A program made the translations under genes and the position numbers. Positions 22,045 to 33,649 of a stretch of 64,000 bases of DNA are shown in pieces. A model generated the notes under the pieces. That model worked only from the letters and a program-made list of their open reading frames with translations. It had not been told where the DNA came from and did not search any database. This DNA is from Cymbidium sinense (lineage: Eukaryota; Streptophyta; Magnoliopsida; Asparagales; Orchidaceae): positions 62,001-126,000 of the forward strand of contig JAKCPB010000358.1 in assembly GCA_021442155.1 (NCBI GenBank), in the 5' to 3' direction. Each line of letters opens with the position of its first letter. The first letter of the stretch is position 1.

Positions 22045-22440
22045 TAAGTTGGCACTGAAGTTAGCCAATTAATCAGCATAAGCATTACCTTCATGAAAGA
22101 TGTGGAAAATTTTAAAATGAACTTGAGAAAGAATATTTTTAGTCTGATTAAGAAGATAAAATAAATCAACAATCCAATTCTATTGGAATTAAGCATGTCA
22201 AGAAGAAAGAGAGCATCAACTTCAATCAAGATGTTGAGGAAACCTATATTCAAACAAATTTCAATAGCTTTATTAACCATAAGCACAACAAAATAACAAA
22301 ATAAGCTGAGGATAGGCAAAAGCACAAATGGTAGTTTAGTATCCCTAAGATACCATTATAGCCATATTTATTAGAAGCAACATAACCATCGTGGTTCACT
22401 TTAAATCAAATTGTCTTTAGGATTGAACCAATGAATAATC
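22045..22440 (-). pseudogene. LINE RNase H domain remnant
   Basis: An open frame (22,044-22,325) reads IEICLNIGFLNILIEVDALF, matching the G..NV.IE.DS block of the RNase H domain that ends many plant LINE ORF2 proteins. In a shifted frame the end reads FHIFHEGNAYAD, a stop, then LANFSA, which matches the closing H..REGN..AD.LAN motif. In family members the enzyme degrades the RNA strand of hybrids. The first DG box is lost and the frame is broken at least twice. Confidence 0.72.
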
Positions 22441-22713
22441 CTAGCACTTTTATAAGAGTTAAACTCAGAATGATACCTAATTTTTTAGCCACAAATTTAT
22501 TTCTAAAATGAATATTACTAATAAGATTGGCATTAAAAGAGCATGAATTTTTTCTTTGGTTCTATCCAGACCCTTTTATGGTTCATAGGTGTACATATTT
22601 AGCATCATTTCTATCCAGATGAACTAGAAGGGTAATAGTAATTAAAACTTTGATATGACCTTTCACTATATTTTGAAATAGACTTCAAGATGTTGATAAA
22701 AAGAAAGAGAACA

Positions 22714-22902
22714 CTAAAAATAGTTGGTATTAAATAAATCATCATACCAAAACCATAATTTAGAAGTAATAGCACCATTGACAAAAACATGATTTACAAT
22801 TTTAATATGAAAGCTACAATAACACTTTGAAGTTAAGTAAAACCCTTTAGTCCAGAGCAAAGAGTCCATAGGAATAAAGTTATTCAAAATCTTCCAAACC
22901 AA
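22714..22902 (-). pseudogene. LINE zf-RVT (zinc-binding RT-associated) remnant
   Basis: A 62-codon open frame reads VWKILNNFIPMDSLLW and later VNHVFVNGAITSKLWFWYDD. It corresponds to the W..L...I.T...L......C..C and E...H.F..C......W order of zf-RVT regions of plant LINEs. Most of the zinc-ligand cysteines are lost. It lies between the reverse transcriptase and RNase H as expected. Inactive. Confidence 0.62.
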
Positions 22903-23319
22903 AATCGAATAGGAAATGGGAATGATATTGTTCCAAAGTCTAATAAAAACATTAGATGGGTTTTGTTTATCTCTAATAAAATTTCAAACCTCTATAAGAA
23001 CAAAGTCACCATTACAAGAAGGCTTAAAAGAATTTGGTCAAGTTTCTTAAGAAATGTGGATATTTCTAAAGTTGTCAAAAGAGTTACATGGATATAATTC
23101 TCAAGTTTACTTTCATTCCAATTGTTATTAAGCTAAAAAGAATTAACTTTGATAGCAGTAGTAGAGTGGGTAGATAAAAGGGTGTCAATAGAGCCATTGC
23201 CAATCCAATTGTCTTGCCAAAAGAAGGAAGAACCCGACTGAATACCCCAAGATATTAATGATTTGGCAACCCATTTAATGGAGAAAAGCCTTTTCCAAAC
23301 AAAGAGTCACCAACTTTAT

Positions 23320-24900
23320 AAGCACGCTGTTTGTTTGCAATATTTTCCATCATAAAATAGCCCAAAGGCTATCATTCTTTCAAAATTCCACGAGCTTATG
23401 AGAGAAGGCAATGATAGCTTCACTAATATGCTTGCAACCAAGAGCACCTTCTCCCAAAGGACCACAACATTTATTACAAGATGTCCAATGCATTCTTTTG
23501 GTGGAATTATTGGATCCCCAAAACAATTTGTTAAGCAAATGATCAATTCTTATAAGTGTAGCATTAATGGGGATAAGAGTTTGAATCAAATAAAGAGGCA
23601 TTGAGTTAAGAGTGCTTTTAAGAATAGTGAGCTTATCACCGAAGGAAAGAAAATGGAATTCCCAAACATAAATTTTATTTGAAATTTTTTGAATTAACTA
23701 ATCAAAGAGATGGGAATGTTTTGGGACTTTAAAGAGCGGAGAACCAAAGTACTTAAGTGGTAAGTGTTGATGTTTAAAAGTAGTGATATGCAAGATTTGA
23801 TTGATTTTATTATTGGAGATACTAGAGCAAGTGATAAAAAATCTTTTGTTATCATTGATAGAAAGGTCTCTTTCTCTAAAAAATTTATTTAAAAAAGGCT
23901 TGAGATGCTTGATGTGATAAATAGAAGCATTGCAAAAAATAATGAAATCATATGCAAAACTTAAATGGGAAATAGGAAGACCATCTAGTGTTTTGTAGTA
24001 CATACTATGATTATTTAAGAATAAATCATTGATTCTCCTAGATAAGTACTCAACAACATTAATAAATAAATTAGGAGATAAAGGATCCCCTTATCGTAAG
24101 CCATGGGAAGAGGGAAAGAAACCCAAGGCTTGCCCATTAAGAAAAATCAAACACTAGGCATTATTAATAAAATTTTTATAAGAAAAATAAATTTATCTAA
24201 AAACCAAAATAAATTTAGAATATGGAAAAGAAAATCCCAAGAGAAGTTATCAAAGTCTTTGGTAATATCTAATTTGAAAAGAATGTTTCCACCTCTAGTC
24301 TTGGCATCAAGATCATGAATTAATTGGGCAAGTAAAATATTATCAAATAGATCTACCTCTAACAAAACTAGTTTGGTTGAGAGAGATATTCTATTAAGTA
24401 AAGGACTAAGTTTTGGTAATTTGCAAATCACTTATTGAAGAAGGTGCAAAGACTAATAGGTTTGAAATCACTCCAATAGTCTGGATTATCTTTCTTATGT
24501 ATGAGAGCAATAGAAGTACTAGAAAAATATCTAGGAAATGGATTACCTTCAAAAAATCAATCCCTCAATCAAATCATTTTAATGATAAACCAATATTTTG
24601 AAAAATTGAGTAGTGAAACCCTATGACCAAAGACAAAATCTATGTTTATGCTATTTAGAACTTTAAAATTTCATCTTTAGTCATGATGGTAAGCAAATCA
24701 TTATCATCATTAGTAATAATAGAAGGAATCAACTATGATTGATAAATAACTTCATAAGAGTTGTTAAGCATATTTCTAAAGTAATTAATAAGTGATTTCT
24801 TAATATCATTATTTTCCATAATTTAATCTCCATTATCATTTTTAATGTTTTGATTATTATTTAAAGCTCTCTTTATTAACCAAAGCATGGAAATACCTAG
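23320..24900 (-). pseudogene. LINE reverse transcriptase remnant
   Basis: The N-terminal palm is in the frame 24,147-24,431: FDNILLAQLIHDLDAKTRGG, then FKLDITKDFDNFSWDFL, the block with the first catalytic aspartate. The second block is in frame 23,698-24,003: HLSFAYDFIIFCNA (FAYD, where the active enzyme has FADD), then LPLKYFGSPLFK. The distal region at 23,380-23,601 reads RIDHLLNKLFWGS, then HWTSCNKCCGPLGEGALG, the usual post-RT block. The Asp-to-Tyr change in the catalytic FADD, together with stops between blocks, shows it is inactive. Plus-strand frames here are only the complement. Confidence 0.82.
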
Positions 24901-24949
24901 TATCTATCACCACGCAATATGTTCACTAGTAGCTTTTTTGGCACCAATA

Positions 24950-25945
24950 GATCTCTTCCATATTTTGGAAGTTAAACTTTGTCTTTTGCCTTAGTCAAGT
25001 TTGTAATCTTAGAAGGATCAAACATAACAAAGACTTCATGATCCCAAACCAATTTTCCATATCTTTAATATTAGCAAAAAGGTTTTAAAATAATGCTTGT
25101 TCCACTACCCAAATTTTGTTTTACATCTTTTAAGTTTAAACCAAAGTGTATTCATCCCCATAATTGAATTATAAGGATGTAAAAATCTTTCCAATTATTA
25201 GTCAGAACATTAAAACAATCAATATGCTGAATCCACATGTTTTGAAATCTAAAAGCAGAGGGGTTTTTAGTCTATTAGAGTTATCTTTGATAGAAATCAG
25301 AATGAAAGCATGATCTGACAATGTTCTGCTTAATTGGTCAACAGAAGTGATAGGTCATTGAGTAATCCAATGAGTATTAAAAAGAATCTAGTCCAACCTT
25401 TGCAAAAGTCTATAGTTTTTCCAAGTATAATTAGTGCTCTTAAAACCAATATCAATCAAATTACAACTAAGGATCATATTGGAGAAATCTTCCATCGAAT
25501 GAATATTAAGAGAGCAACCACCACTTCATTCAGAAAAGATTAAAATGCTGTTGAAATCACCACCAACAAAACCAAGTTTATTAATAGAGGTAGCAAAATT
25601 CTTAAATTATCCAAAGAAGATTTCTACCGATCTATAACAAGATGCATAAACAAAAGAGCCCAAAACACAATAATCACCATAAGAGATTTGAGCATTGACA
25701 ACTTGATGAAAGATATCAAGAATAGAGACCTCAACAAAATTATTCCAAAACACAAATCTTATTACTAACATTAGAGAAAAATTTATTGAAATAGATCATT
25801 CTAGCAACATGGTTAATTTTATTAGCTAAGAGGCTCTAGAATAATAAAAAGAGAAATATTATGAATGCAAAAAAGATTTCTATTATGATTACAAATAGAA
25901 AGGTTACCGATCCTTCTAACATTCCAAACAAGAAAATTAACCATA
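24950..25945 (-). pseudogene. LINE apurinic-like endonuclease remnant
   Basis: On the minus strand ORF2 seems to begin near 25,945 with VNFLVWNVRRIGN, the standard WNxRG start of LINE endonuclease. Further on, in changing frames, are GSFVYASCYRSVE, GFVGGDFNSILIFSE (near 25,550), LIDIGFKSTNYTWKNYR, RLSDH-like RTLSDHAFILIS and FRFQNMWIQHIDCF (near 25,240). These are successive catalytic and conserved blocks of the exonuclease-endonuclease-phosphatase fold that nicks target DNA. Several stops and frame changes separate them. Confidence 0.75.
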
Positions 25946-26642
25946 AGGAAAATAAAAAATGGGGGTTAAGCAAAGGTTAATTAAGAGAGGAGTGAGAGGT
26001 CGTGGCAGATCTAGTGTTTTTGGATAATTTTGGAGGGAAACTTTTAACATTTTTTTTTCTTTTTAGCATGTTAAGTTTGGAAGCCATTTTTTTTTCTCCT
26101 AGAGTCATCATCCAAGTAAGATTTAGTAACATTGGTCATAGATTTAGAAGAAATCTACAAGTGTTTGGAAGGGAGTTCACCTTCTTCACAATCCAAATTT
26201 AGTTGAAAAAGTAGGATTAAAATGAATATCAATATTAGAAATGAGAGATGGTGATGATTTAGAACCATTTAAAGCACAAGTAGTAAAATCTGGATCAAAA
26301 ATGTTTTTAGCATGCTAAACTTCATTTAAATCTTCAATAAAAGCTTTATTTTCATCAATCAAAGCCATCATAGATGCAAGAATAAAATCAGAGGAAATAG
26401 AATCATTTTCTAATAACTTAGAGAATTTATTATTCTCACATTAGAAATATTCAAATTTCAAAGAAGGAATAAGAAGTAAGACATCTTCCCATTTTGAATA
26501 GAATCCCTACCAACATTAGAAGTCAAACATGTTCAACAAGATTAACCCCATAGGGAATCAACAATCGCCTTCATACCATCCTTAGGATCCATGCCAATTT
26601 TGAACTTAAGTATGAATTAGCTTATGGGTAGAGGCAACATTT

Positions 26643-27485
26643 TCACTGGAGGAATTCATTTTTCTTAAGTGGGGATGGAAAAACATTTTGAATTTCAAAG
26701 TGAAATGAAAAATTGAAGGTTCTCCAATTCAACCTTTTGTAATACCTATAATTTTCGTGAGCCAATCCAAACTTCCTTAGGGTATTTTTAGTTATGTCTA
26801 ATTCCATGAGGATCGGAGCAACAAAATGGTGAGATCGCTTAGTAGTTGCTTGGTCAAGTTGCGAAGGCCAACAAAATAAAGCCCTGACAGCAAATAGCAC
26901 ATGATAGGTAATAAAATGAATGTGCATATTAGGAAGAGATAACCACACAGGGATAATAGGAGATTCCTCCTTAAGGATAAAAAGGGGTGACCACTTCAGC
27001 AAACACTTTTGATAATTAAAGACAAAATATGAATGACACGATAAAATACATGAATAATCCAGATCATTAGAAAGTTGAATCGATATGCGATGGTCAATAA
27101 GACTAATCGAGAAGGCACCCATAAGCTTGAGATTCTGGAAAAAAGAGTGAATCTTATCCAAATTAAGACAACTCAAAGCAAATTTACCAAGAAGAGAAAA
27201 TTCAAAGGGTTTTGTCAACTTTTCAACATCCACATCAGAGCACATTATAGTTGGGAAACCTCTAAAAGATGTCGAAATGAGATTAACCAAAACAACAGAG
27301 GGAGAAATCTTATGAGAGAGAACTTCCTTAAAATATTTATTAGAAGATGCAGCATTAGGGCCACCAATCCCCAAAATGTCGGATGCCCTATCTGAAACAT
27401 CAATATCTTGAGGTGGGACCCAACGAATTGAACTCACCACTGCAATGGCCAAAGACAAAACATCACGTAAATAGTTAGATGCCAT
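26643..27485 (-). CDS. LINE ORF1 N-terminal part, DUF4283-like
   Basis: A 280-codon open frame beginning ATG at 27,485, the longest in the window. Residues about 90-250 match the DUF4283-type region of plant LINE ORF1 proteins: KPFEFSLLGKFA, then LMGAFSISLIDHR, LKWSPLF, EESPIIPVWLSLPN, QLDQATTKRS and APILMELDITKN. In the family this protein binds element RNA in the ribonucleoprotein particle. The frame stops at 26,643, well before the zinc knuckle normally found at the ORF1 end, and downstream codons are broken. It is therefore a truncated ORF1 inside a dead element. The 5' leader upstream (to 27,618) is CT- and GC-richer, as in many plant LINEs. Confidence 0.72.
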   Translation of the reverse strand: MASNYLRDVLSLAIAVVSSIRWVPPQDIDVSDRASDILGIGGPNAASSNKYFKEVLSHKISPSVVLVNLISTSFRGFPTIMCSDVDVEKLTKPFEFSLLGKFALSCLNLDKIHSFFQNLKLMGAFSISLIDHRISIQLSNDLDYSCILSCHSYFVFNYQKCLLKWSPLFILKEESPIIPVWLSLPNMHIHFITYHVLFAVRALFCWPSQLDQATTKRSHHFVAPILMELDITKNTLRKFGLAHENYRYYKRLNWRTFNFSFHFEIQNVFPSPLKKNEFLQ

Positions 27486-27618
27486 TCAAGCCTTTGAAAT
27501 CAATCGAAATCGAAGCCAAAGCCACAGAAATCCCCAATCGAGGGTGTGCGACCAAGAGGGATTTAGAAATCGCCAGAGAACAAGAGAGCGCTTGAGGGAG
27601 GAGGGTTCTCGGTTCAAG

Positions 27619-29250
27619 GTTTAGAATTTAGGGTTGTAGTATTAAGGTTTAGGGTTTTTTATTTATTTTTATTTTTATTTTTTTCATTCTTTTTAAATTA
27701 AGTAAAGGTAGGTTTAAGTTTATTTAATTTATTTTGTATTTATTTATAATTTATTTTATTTTAATTATTATTTAGGTTTATTTTATTTTTATTTAGTTTA
27801 GTTTATTTTAGTTTATTTATTTTATTTTTTTTTGTTTAGGTTTAGGTTAAGGTTTAGGTTTATTTTAGTTTAGTTTTATTTTATTTTATTTTTTAAGTCT
27901 AGGTTTTATTTTTTTTTTATGTTTAAGTTTAGGTTTTTATTTAATTTTTAGGTTTAGGTTTTAGGTTTCTATTTTATGTTTATTTTTAGGTATTCTTTTT
28001 AGTTTAGGTTTGATTTATTTTAGTTTATTTTATTTAATTTATTTAGATTAACTTTAGTTTATTTTAGGTTTAGGTTTAGGTTTTATTTATTTTAGTTTAG
28101 TTAATTTTAGTTTAGGTTTATTTTTTTTTTTTATTTTAGGTTTAGGTTTTTTTTAGTTTAGGGTTTAGGTTTTATTTTTTTTTATTTATTTTAGGTTTTA
28201 TTTTAATTTATTTTTAGGTTTTTTATTTAGTTTTATTTTAGGTTTATTTTATTTTTATTTTAGGTTTAGTTTTTATTTTACTTAGGTTTTTTATTTTTTT
28301 AGTTTAGTTTAGTTTTTATTTTTTATTTTATTTCCTTTTTAGTTTTAAGTTTAGGTTTAGGTTTTAATTTATGTTTTTATTTTTTTTTTTTTTTTTTGTT
28401 TATTTAATATTTGTTTAGGTTTTTTTATTTATTTTATTTTTAGGATTTATTTAGCTTAGTTTTAGGTTTTTAGCTTTTTAAGGTTTAGGGTTAGGGTTTA
28501 GGTTTTAGATTTTTATTATAGGTTTATTTTTATGTTTTTTTTATTTTGTTTTTATTTTTATGTTTAGGTTTATGTTTTAATATTATTTTTTTAGGTTTAG
28601 GTTTTAGATTTTTATTTTAAGTTTATTTTTATGTATTCTTTTTTAGTTTAGGTTTAGGTTTATTTTTAGTTTATTTTATTTTATTTATGGTTTAGGTTTA
28701 GGTTTTAGTTATTTTAGTTTAGTTTTATTTTAGTTTAGATTTAGGTTTATTTTATTTTATTTTAGGTTTAGGTATTATTTTAAATTTAGTTTTGGTTTTA
28801 TTTTTATTTATTTTTGATTTTATTTTATTTAATTTTTTTTTGTTTAATTTTTTATTTTATTTTATTTGGTTTTTTTAGTTTAATTTAGGTTTTTCTTTAT
28901 TTTATTTTAGTTTAGTTTTTTATTTTTTTTTATTTTTGGTTTAAGTTTTAGTTTAGGTTTTTATTTTATTTTTATTTTTTTGGTTTAGTTTTTTTTTTAG
29001 GTTTTAGTTTAGGTTTAGGTTTTAGCTTTTTTAGGGTTTAGGGTTTAGGGTTTAGGGATTATGGTTTTGTGTTTTGGGTTTAGGTTTTATGGTTTAGGGA
29101 TTAGGGTTTTGGTTTTAGGATTTAAGTTTTAGGGTTTAGGATTTTAGGGTTTGGAGTTCAGTTAATTATTTTAGGGTTAGGGTTTAGGGTTAAGGTTTTT
29201 AGGGTTTAGGGTTTAGATTTAAGTCTAGGTTTAGGTTATTGGTTTTTTTT
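27619..29250 (-). repeat. Telomere-like/(TTTTA)n spacer, right of LINE
   Basis: Resumes with GGTTTAGGG words and the boundary motif AAATTAAGTAAA (27,695-27,706). TTTTATTTAGG runs reach about 29,030, and a TTTAGGG-rich stretch leads into GRP copy 5. No gene. Confidence 0.78.
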
Positions 29251-29724
29251 AACAAAGAACAAATTCATATTCAACATTTCTTCTTTTTGATTTCATCAAC
29301 CAAGTAACACACCAAGTTTTCTAAGACACCAGCGACGACATAGATAAAAAATGAGAATGCATGGAGCAAATCAAAAACCCTAGATAACTAGAATCATCTC
29401 TACTATAAAGACACAATTTCATAAGCAACAGATCGGATTGGCCATTCTTAAATTTCTCTAGTTCCCATCAAAACCACTTCGGCCTCTTGAGTAGTGGGAT
29501 CCAACATCATATCACCAATATCTCCCTCTGCCACCACCACAGGTGTAACCTCCATCGCTTCTCCCGCCTCTATAACCACCAATACTCCGTCCAACACCTC
29601 CATATCCATAAGCACCTCCAGAATCCACACCACCACCACGCACTTGCCCACCTCGCTCCACCGCCAGATCTAGATTGAGCCTAGTTGACGCTGATGTTCC
29701 TACCCAAAGTTCTCCCATTCTTAG
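29251..29724 (-). pseudogene. GRP-like last exon and 3' UTR, copy 5
   Basis: After acceptor-like CCTAAG the sense reads NGRTLG, then RNISVN, then a TAG stop, then AQSRSG: the LDGRNITVNxAQSR block with a short deletion and a nonsense codon. The glycine-rich part is readable as GGVDSGGAYGYGGVGRSIGG, then GGYTCGGGRG, in a shifted frame. The 3' UTR is the longest and best kept in the array and ends in a T8 run on the plus strand. The TAG is at the same codon as in copies 6 and 7. Confidence 0.8.
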
Positions 29725-30940
29725 GGTTTTAGGTGTAGTTTAGGTTTAAGTTTTAGAGTTTAGTTTTATTTTTTAGTTTATTTAATTTCTTTAGGATTAG
29801 GTTTAATGTTTGGGGTGTAGGGTTTAGGGTTTATGGTTAGGGTTTAGTGTTTATGGTTTAAGGTTAGGGTTTAGGGTTTAGGGTTTAGGGTTTAGGGTTT
29901 AAGGTTTAGGGTTTAGGGTTTTAGGGTTTAAGCTTTTATGGTTTAGGGTTAAGGATTAGGTTGGGTTTAGGGTTTAGGGTTTACCCATTAGGATTAGGGG
30001 TGGGTCAGTTTAGGGTTAGTTTTAGGGTTTAGGTCATGGTAGGTTTATGATTTAGGTTTAGGTTTTTCAAAGCAAACCAGAAGTTTAGTTCATTTAGTTT
30101 ATTTAGTTTAAGGCTTTAGGGTTTTAGGGTTTAGGGTTTAGGTTTAAAAGTGTAGGTAGGTTTAAGATTTAGGATTTATTAGTTTTTTCTTAAATAAATG
30201 TAAGTTTAGTTTTATTTATTTTATTTAGTTTATTTTATTTATTTATTTTAGTTTATTTTATTTTTTTTTGTTTAGGTTTACTTTTTATTTTTATTTAGTT
30301 TAGTTTATTTATTTTAGGTTTATTTATTTTAGTTTAGGTATTTCATTTTAGTTAATTTTTTAGGTTTAGGTTTAAGTTTAGGTTTATTTCTTAGGTTCAA
30401 TTTTCTTTATTTTATTTAGGTTTAGGTTTATTTTTTTATTTTTGGTATAAGTTTAGGGTTTTATTTTATTTTTTAGGTTTAAGTTTTAGGTTTTATTTTA
30501 GGTTTATTTTAGGTTTTATTTTTAGTTTAGGTTTATGTTTATTTTAGTTTATTTTATATTATTTAGTTTAGGTTTAGGTTTAGGTTATATTTATTTTCAT
30601 TTAGTTTATTTTAGTTTAGGTTTAGGTTTATTTTATTTTGTTTATTTTATTTTTATTTTAGGTTTAATTTTTTTTTAGTTTAGGGTTTAGGTATAATTTA
30701 TTTATTTATTTTTAGGTTTTATTTTTAAGTTTATTTATTAGGTTTAAGTTTTATTTGGTTTTTATTTTAGGTTTATTTTAGGTTTATTTTAGTTTTTATT
30801 TTATTTAAGTTTTTTATTCTTAGGTTTATTTTACTTTTTAGTTTAGTTTTGGTTTTTATTTTAGTTTAGTTTTATTAGTTTATTTTATTTTATTTTTAGG
30901 TTTATGTTTAGGTTTAAGTTTAGGTTTTTATTTTATTTTA
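29725..30940 (-). repeat. Telomere-like/(TTTTA)n spacer, unit 5
   Basis: Contains one of the cleanest telomere-like runs of the window (about five consecutive TTTAGGG units near 29,866-29,905). A second TTTAGGG-rich block (to about 30,170) and then TTTTATTTAGG runs follow. It ends abruptly where element B begins (about 30,940). No gene. Confidence 0.78.
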
Positions 30941-30945
30941 GATTT

Positions 30946-31720
30946 GAATCTTCGACGAACTCATTCATCATCAAGTCAAGTGTTATGTCAATGACTAGTG
31001 GTCAAAAGTATAAAAAAGGAAGACCATCTCTTTGACTTGAGAGTAGTTTTTTGACAGTTAAGACAATTTAATCTCAAAATGAACTCCCTGAAGTGTGCGT
31101 TAGCAGTGGCTTCAAGGAAATTATTGGGGTTTGTTGTCTGAGACCAAGGAATCAAAATTGATCTGGAGAAGATCAAGGCGATATTAGAAATTCCCCCCCT
31201 TAAAAGTTTAACTCAACTCAAATAATTTCAGGGTTGGTTGACATATCTAAGATGATTTATATCCAACCTATCGGGAAGATGTCAACTATTCTCAGCACTT
31301 GAAAAAAAGGCCACCAACTTCAAGTGGGATGACACATGTGAGCATGCCTTCGAAGACATCAAGCATTACCAGATGATGTCGCCAGTTCTAGCGGCCCCTA
31401 TCCTAGGCAAGATGCTCATACTTTACACTGTTGCATTAGATGACTCCCTTGGTCTTTTGTTGGCCCAAGCCAATGATGAAGGGAAAGTAAATGCACACTA
31501 CTACCTCAGCCATCGCCTAATCCCTACTGAGGCTAATTATCCAACCATTAAGAAATATTTCGTAGCTTTAATCTTTTCATCCCAAAAGTTACAGCACTAT
31601 ATGCTTCCTCATAAAGAGAACTTAATCTTTAGGATTAATCCACGATCTAATGACATGGCGATGCTATCCTATTGGCACGATCATCAAGTGATCCTCTTAT
31701 AATTTGACATTACCTTCCCC
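30946..31720 (+). pseudogene. Element B RT end and Ty3-type RNase H remnant
   Basis: The catalytic box of RT has decayed to CYVND followed by a stop (A has CYVDD). The thumb block LKMNSLKCALAVASRKLLGF and KIDLEKIKAILEIPPLKS follow. An open frame at 31,373-31,702 then gives the RNase H domain: MMSPVLAAPILGKMLILYTV, ALDDSLGLLLAQ, AHYYLSHRLIPTEANYPTIK and SSQKLQHYML. This is the clearest Ty3-type RNase H of the window. The HYYLSHRL...E.NY.TIEK order is canonical for gypsy elements. Confidence 0.8.
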
Positions 31721-31734
31721 TCCATGCATCAAAG

Positions 31735-32680
31735 ATAATTTCTTAGTAACATACCCACTTCTTGTTGACTCTTCACTTAGTGATCATCGCCCCAATGAAC
31801 AAATCATAAACTTAGGGGATACTAGCATTCACCACTGGGAGATGTACTTTGATGGTGCATTCCTCTCAAAAAGGAGAAAATGATAATATACTATTCTAGG
31901 AAGAAAGGTAGGAATAGTTCTCTTAACTCAAGACTGATGTGATGAGATTCTCATATCATCCGCCCAATCCTTGCACCAACAAGTTAAATATGAGGCTTTA
32001 ATTGCGTGTCCGAGTTATCAAGCATCTTGAACATCAACATCTTTGTGGATTCTCAGCTAATTATCAACCAATTCTCTAGGTCCTATAAGGTTATAAAACC
32101 CAAGCTCCATCACTACCATAAGTACACCATGGCGTTGTTGGCCCAAATCCTAAAGGTTACCATTTATAAGATTCCTCATGGAGAGAACATCATAGCATAT
32201 ACTTTAGCCAATCTTGCGAAGGAGTTGGCATGTCCAGAGGATGAGTCCTTATCAATAAAGGTTCAAAATATACAAGTTTTATCCCTTATTGATATTGAAC
32301 TCATCAAAAAGTACTCTCTTAAAGGGGAGGCTACCATTACCAAAAAGGATGAGAAGTTAGATTGGAGGAAACCATTCATGGATTACCAAAATAAAGGCAA
32401 ACTACCTCAAGAGAAGTCCCAAGCCCATGAGAAGAAGCATAGAGGACTTTCCTACGCTCTTGTGGATGGTGTCTTGTATCGGCGGTCTTTCAATCATATG
32501 TGGTTACATTGTTTAGACAATCAAGAAGCTCGTAAGATCATAACTGAAGTACACTCAAAATAATGTGGAGCCAACCGATCCGATCCGAAGATGAAAGCCA
32601 AGATCAAGAGACAAGGATACTACTGACCATCGATGATCAAATATTCCATGGATATGGCTAGGAGCCACCAATGTCAAATA
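31735..32680 (+). pseudogene. Element B second RNase H and integrase zinc-binding remnant
   Basis: From about 31,835, HHWEMYFDGAFLS-like codons open the second RNase H, with frameshifts before CTNKLNMRL-like sequence. An open frame of 185 codons (32,006-32,563) then carries FVDSQLIINQFSRSYKVIKP and KLHHYHKYTMALLAQILK. ALVDGVLYRRSFNHMWLHCL and the start of the integrase zinc region (ITEVHS) follow. The catalytic acidic residue in FVDS is kept. After 32,563 a stop interrupts the histidine-cysteine region; SRSHQCQIHGV is readable near 32,670 in another frame. Confidence 0.78.
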
Positions 32681-33648
32681 CATGGTGTGGTCTACACCAC
32701 CACCCATTCTACATCTACATTGGCCTCATGTCCATTCGAGTGTTGGGGTACATATATAGTTGTATTGATCCTTCATCTTCCAAGGGTCATCGGTTCATCT
32801 TAGCTACTACTAACTACTTTTCCAACTAGGCAAAGGCGATTCTGCTTAGAGAGGTCATAGCTCAGCATGTGCTCCAGTTTTTTAGGAACCATATCGTATA
32901 TAGGTTTGGAGTGCCTTGATGAATTATATATGATAATGGTATTGCATTTAAGAGCACCGAGATCAATAACTTTGCCCAGAGACATAACATAGATTGAAGA
33001 TATTCTACCATCAACTACCCGAGGGAAAATGGCTTTGTAGAAGTCTTCAACAATACTATCATCCAAATACTAAATAATACACTCGACAACAACAAGTGAT
33101 AATGGCATGAGTAGTTAGTTGAAGCCTTATGGGACAACCGCACTACATATAGAACTTCAACTCATTCTACTCCTTTCTCCTTCTTGTATGGGTGCAGTCT
33201 TTTCCATTAAAGTCCAAATCCCATCACTAAGGATAGTGGAGTAAAGATCACAATAGCGAATGCCAAGTTGTGGTTAGAAGAGCTTGAAGGTTTGGAGGAG
33301 AGAGGCCTGCGAGCATGCCAAAACCTTGAGTTGTACAAAGCTAAAATGATTCAAGCTCACAATAAGTTGGTCCATCCTAGAGATTTTCATATAAGAGATC
33401 ATATTTTAGTTTTGAGGAGATTAATTGGTGCTAGTATTAAGATGGGAGGCAAGTTTGAACCCACTTGGGAAGGCCCTTTTGCCATAGAGAAGGCCTACCA
33501 AGGAGTATATTATCAGCTTATTAATCATATGGGAGAGCACCCAATGCTTCTAATCAATGGGCTCTACTTAAAGAAATATTATAAATCATGTTTGAAAATA
33601 ATTATCATCAATGAAAATTCCATTTTGAATTTGATTCTTCCATGTTGA
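32680..33648 (+). pseudogene. Element B integrase core and C-terminal remnant
   Basis: The core (32,740-33,200) is shifted many times. Traces of KGHRFILA-, FRNHIVYRFGVP- and GTAFKS-like blocks remain. The C-terminal part is open at 33,268-33,648: LEELEGLEERGLRACQNLEL, YKAKMIQAHNKLVHPRDFHI, GGKFEPTWEGPFAIEKAYQG and INGLYLKKYY. That is the complete standard end of a Tat integrase. It is the best preserved integrase C-terminus in the window. The minus-strand frame at 32,800-33,066 is only a shadow. Confidence 0.78.
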
Positions 33649-33649
33649 A

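Larger units (their letters stand above)
20024..27618 (-). mobile_element. LINE (non-LTR) retrotransposon remnant
   Basis: A 7.6 kb minus-strand LINE. Its parts are 5' leader (27,486-27,618), ORF1 with a DUF4283-like region (26,643-27,485), endonuclease (about 24,950-25,945), reverse transcriptase (about 23,320-24,900), zf-RVT (22,714-22,902), RNase H (22,045-22,440) and a long T/G-rich 3' tail (20,024-21,960). The 3' end carries GGCAATAAAA as a possible poly(A) signal. All ORF2 domains are crossed by stops and shifts, so it is dead. It sits in the telomere-like array. The flanks are too repetitive to recognise a target duplication. Confidence 0.82.

Noticed and set aside
24103..25543. Plus-strand open frames in the LINE (24,103-24,318, 24,413-24,601, 25,334-25,543).
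   Set aside because: They are complements of the endonuclease and reverse transcriptase domains on the minus strand.
32800..33066. An 88-codon minus-strand frame in element B.
   Set aside because: It is the complement of the decayed integrase core, which is recognisable on the plus strand.
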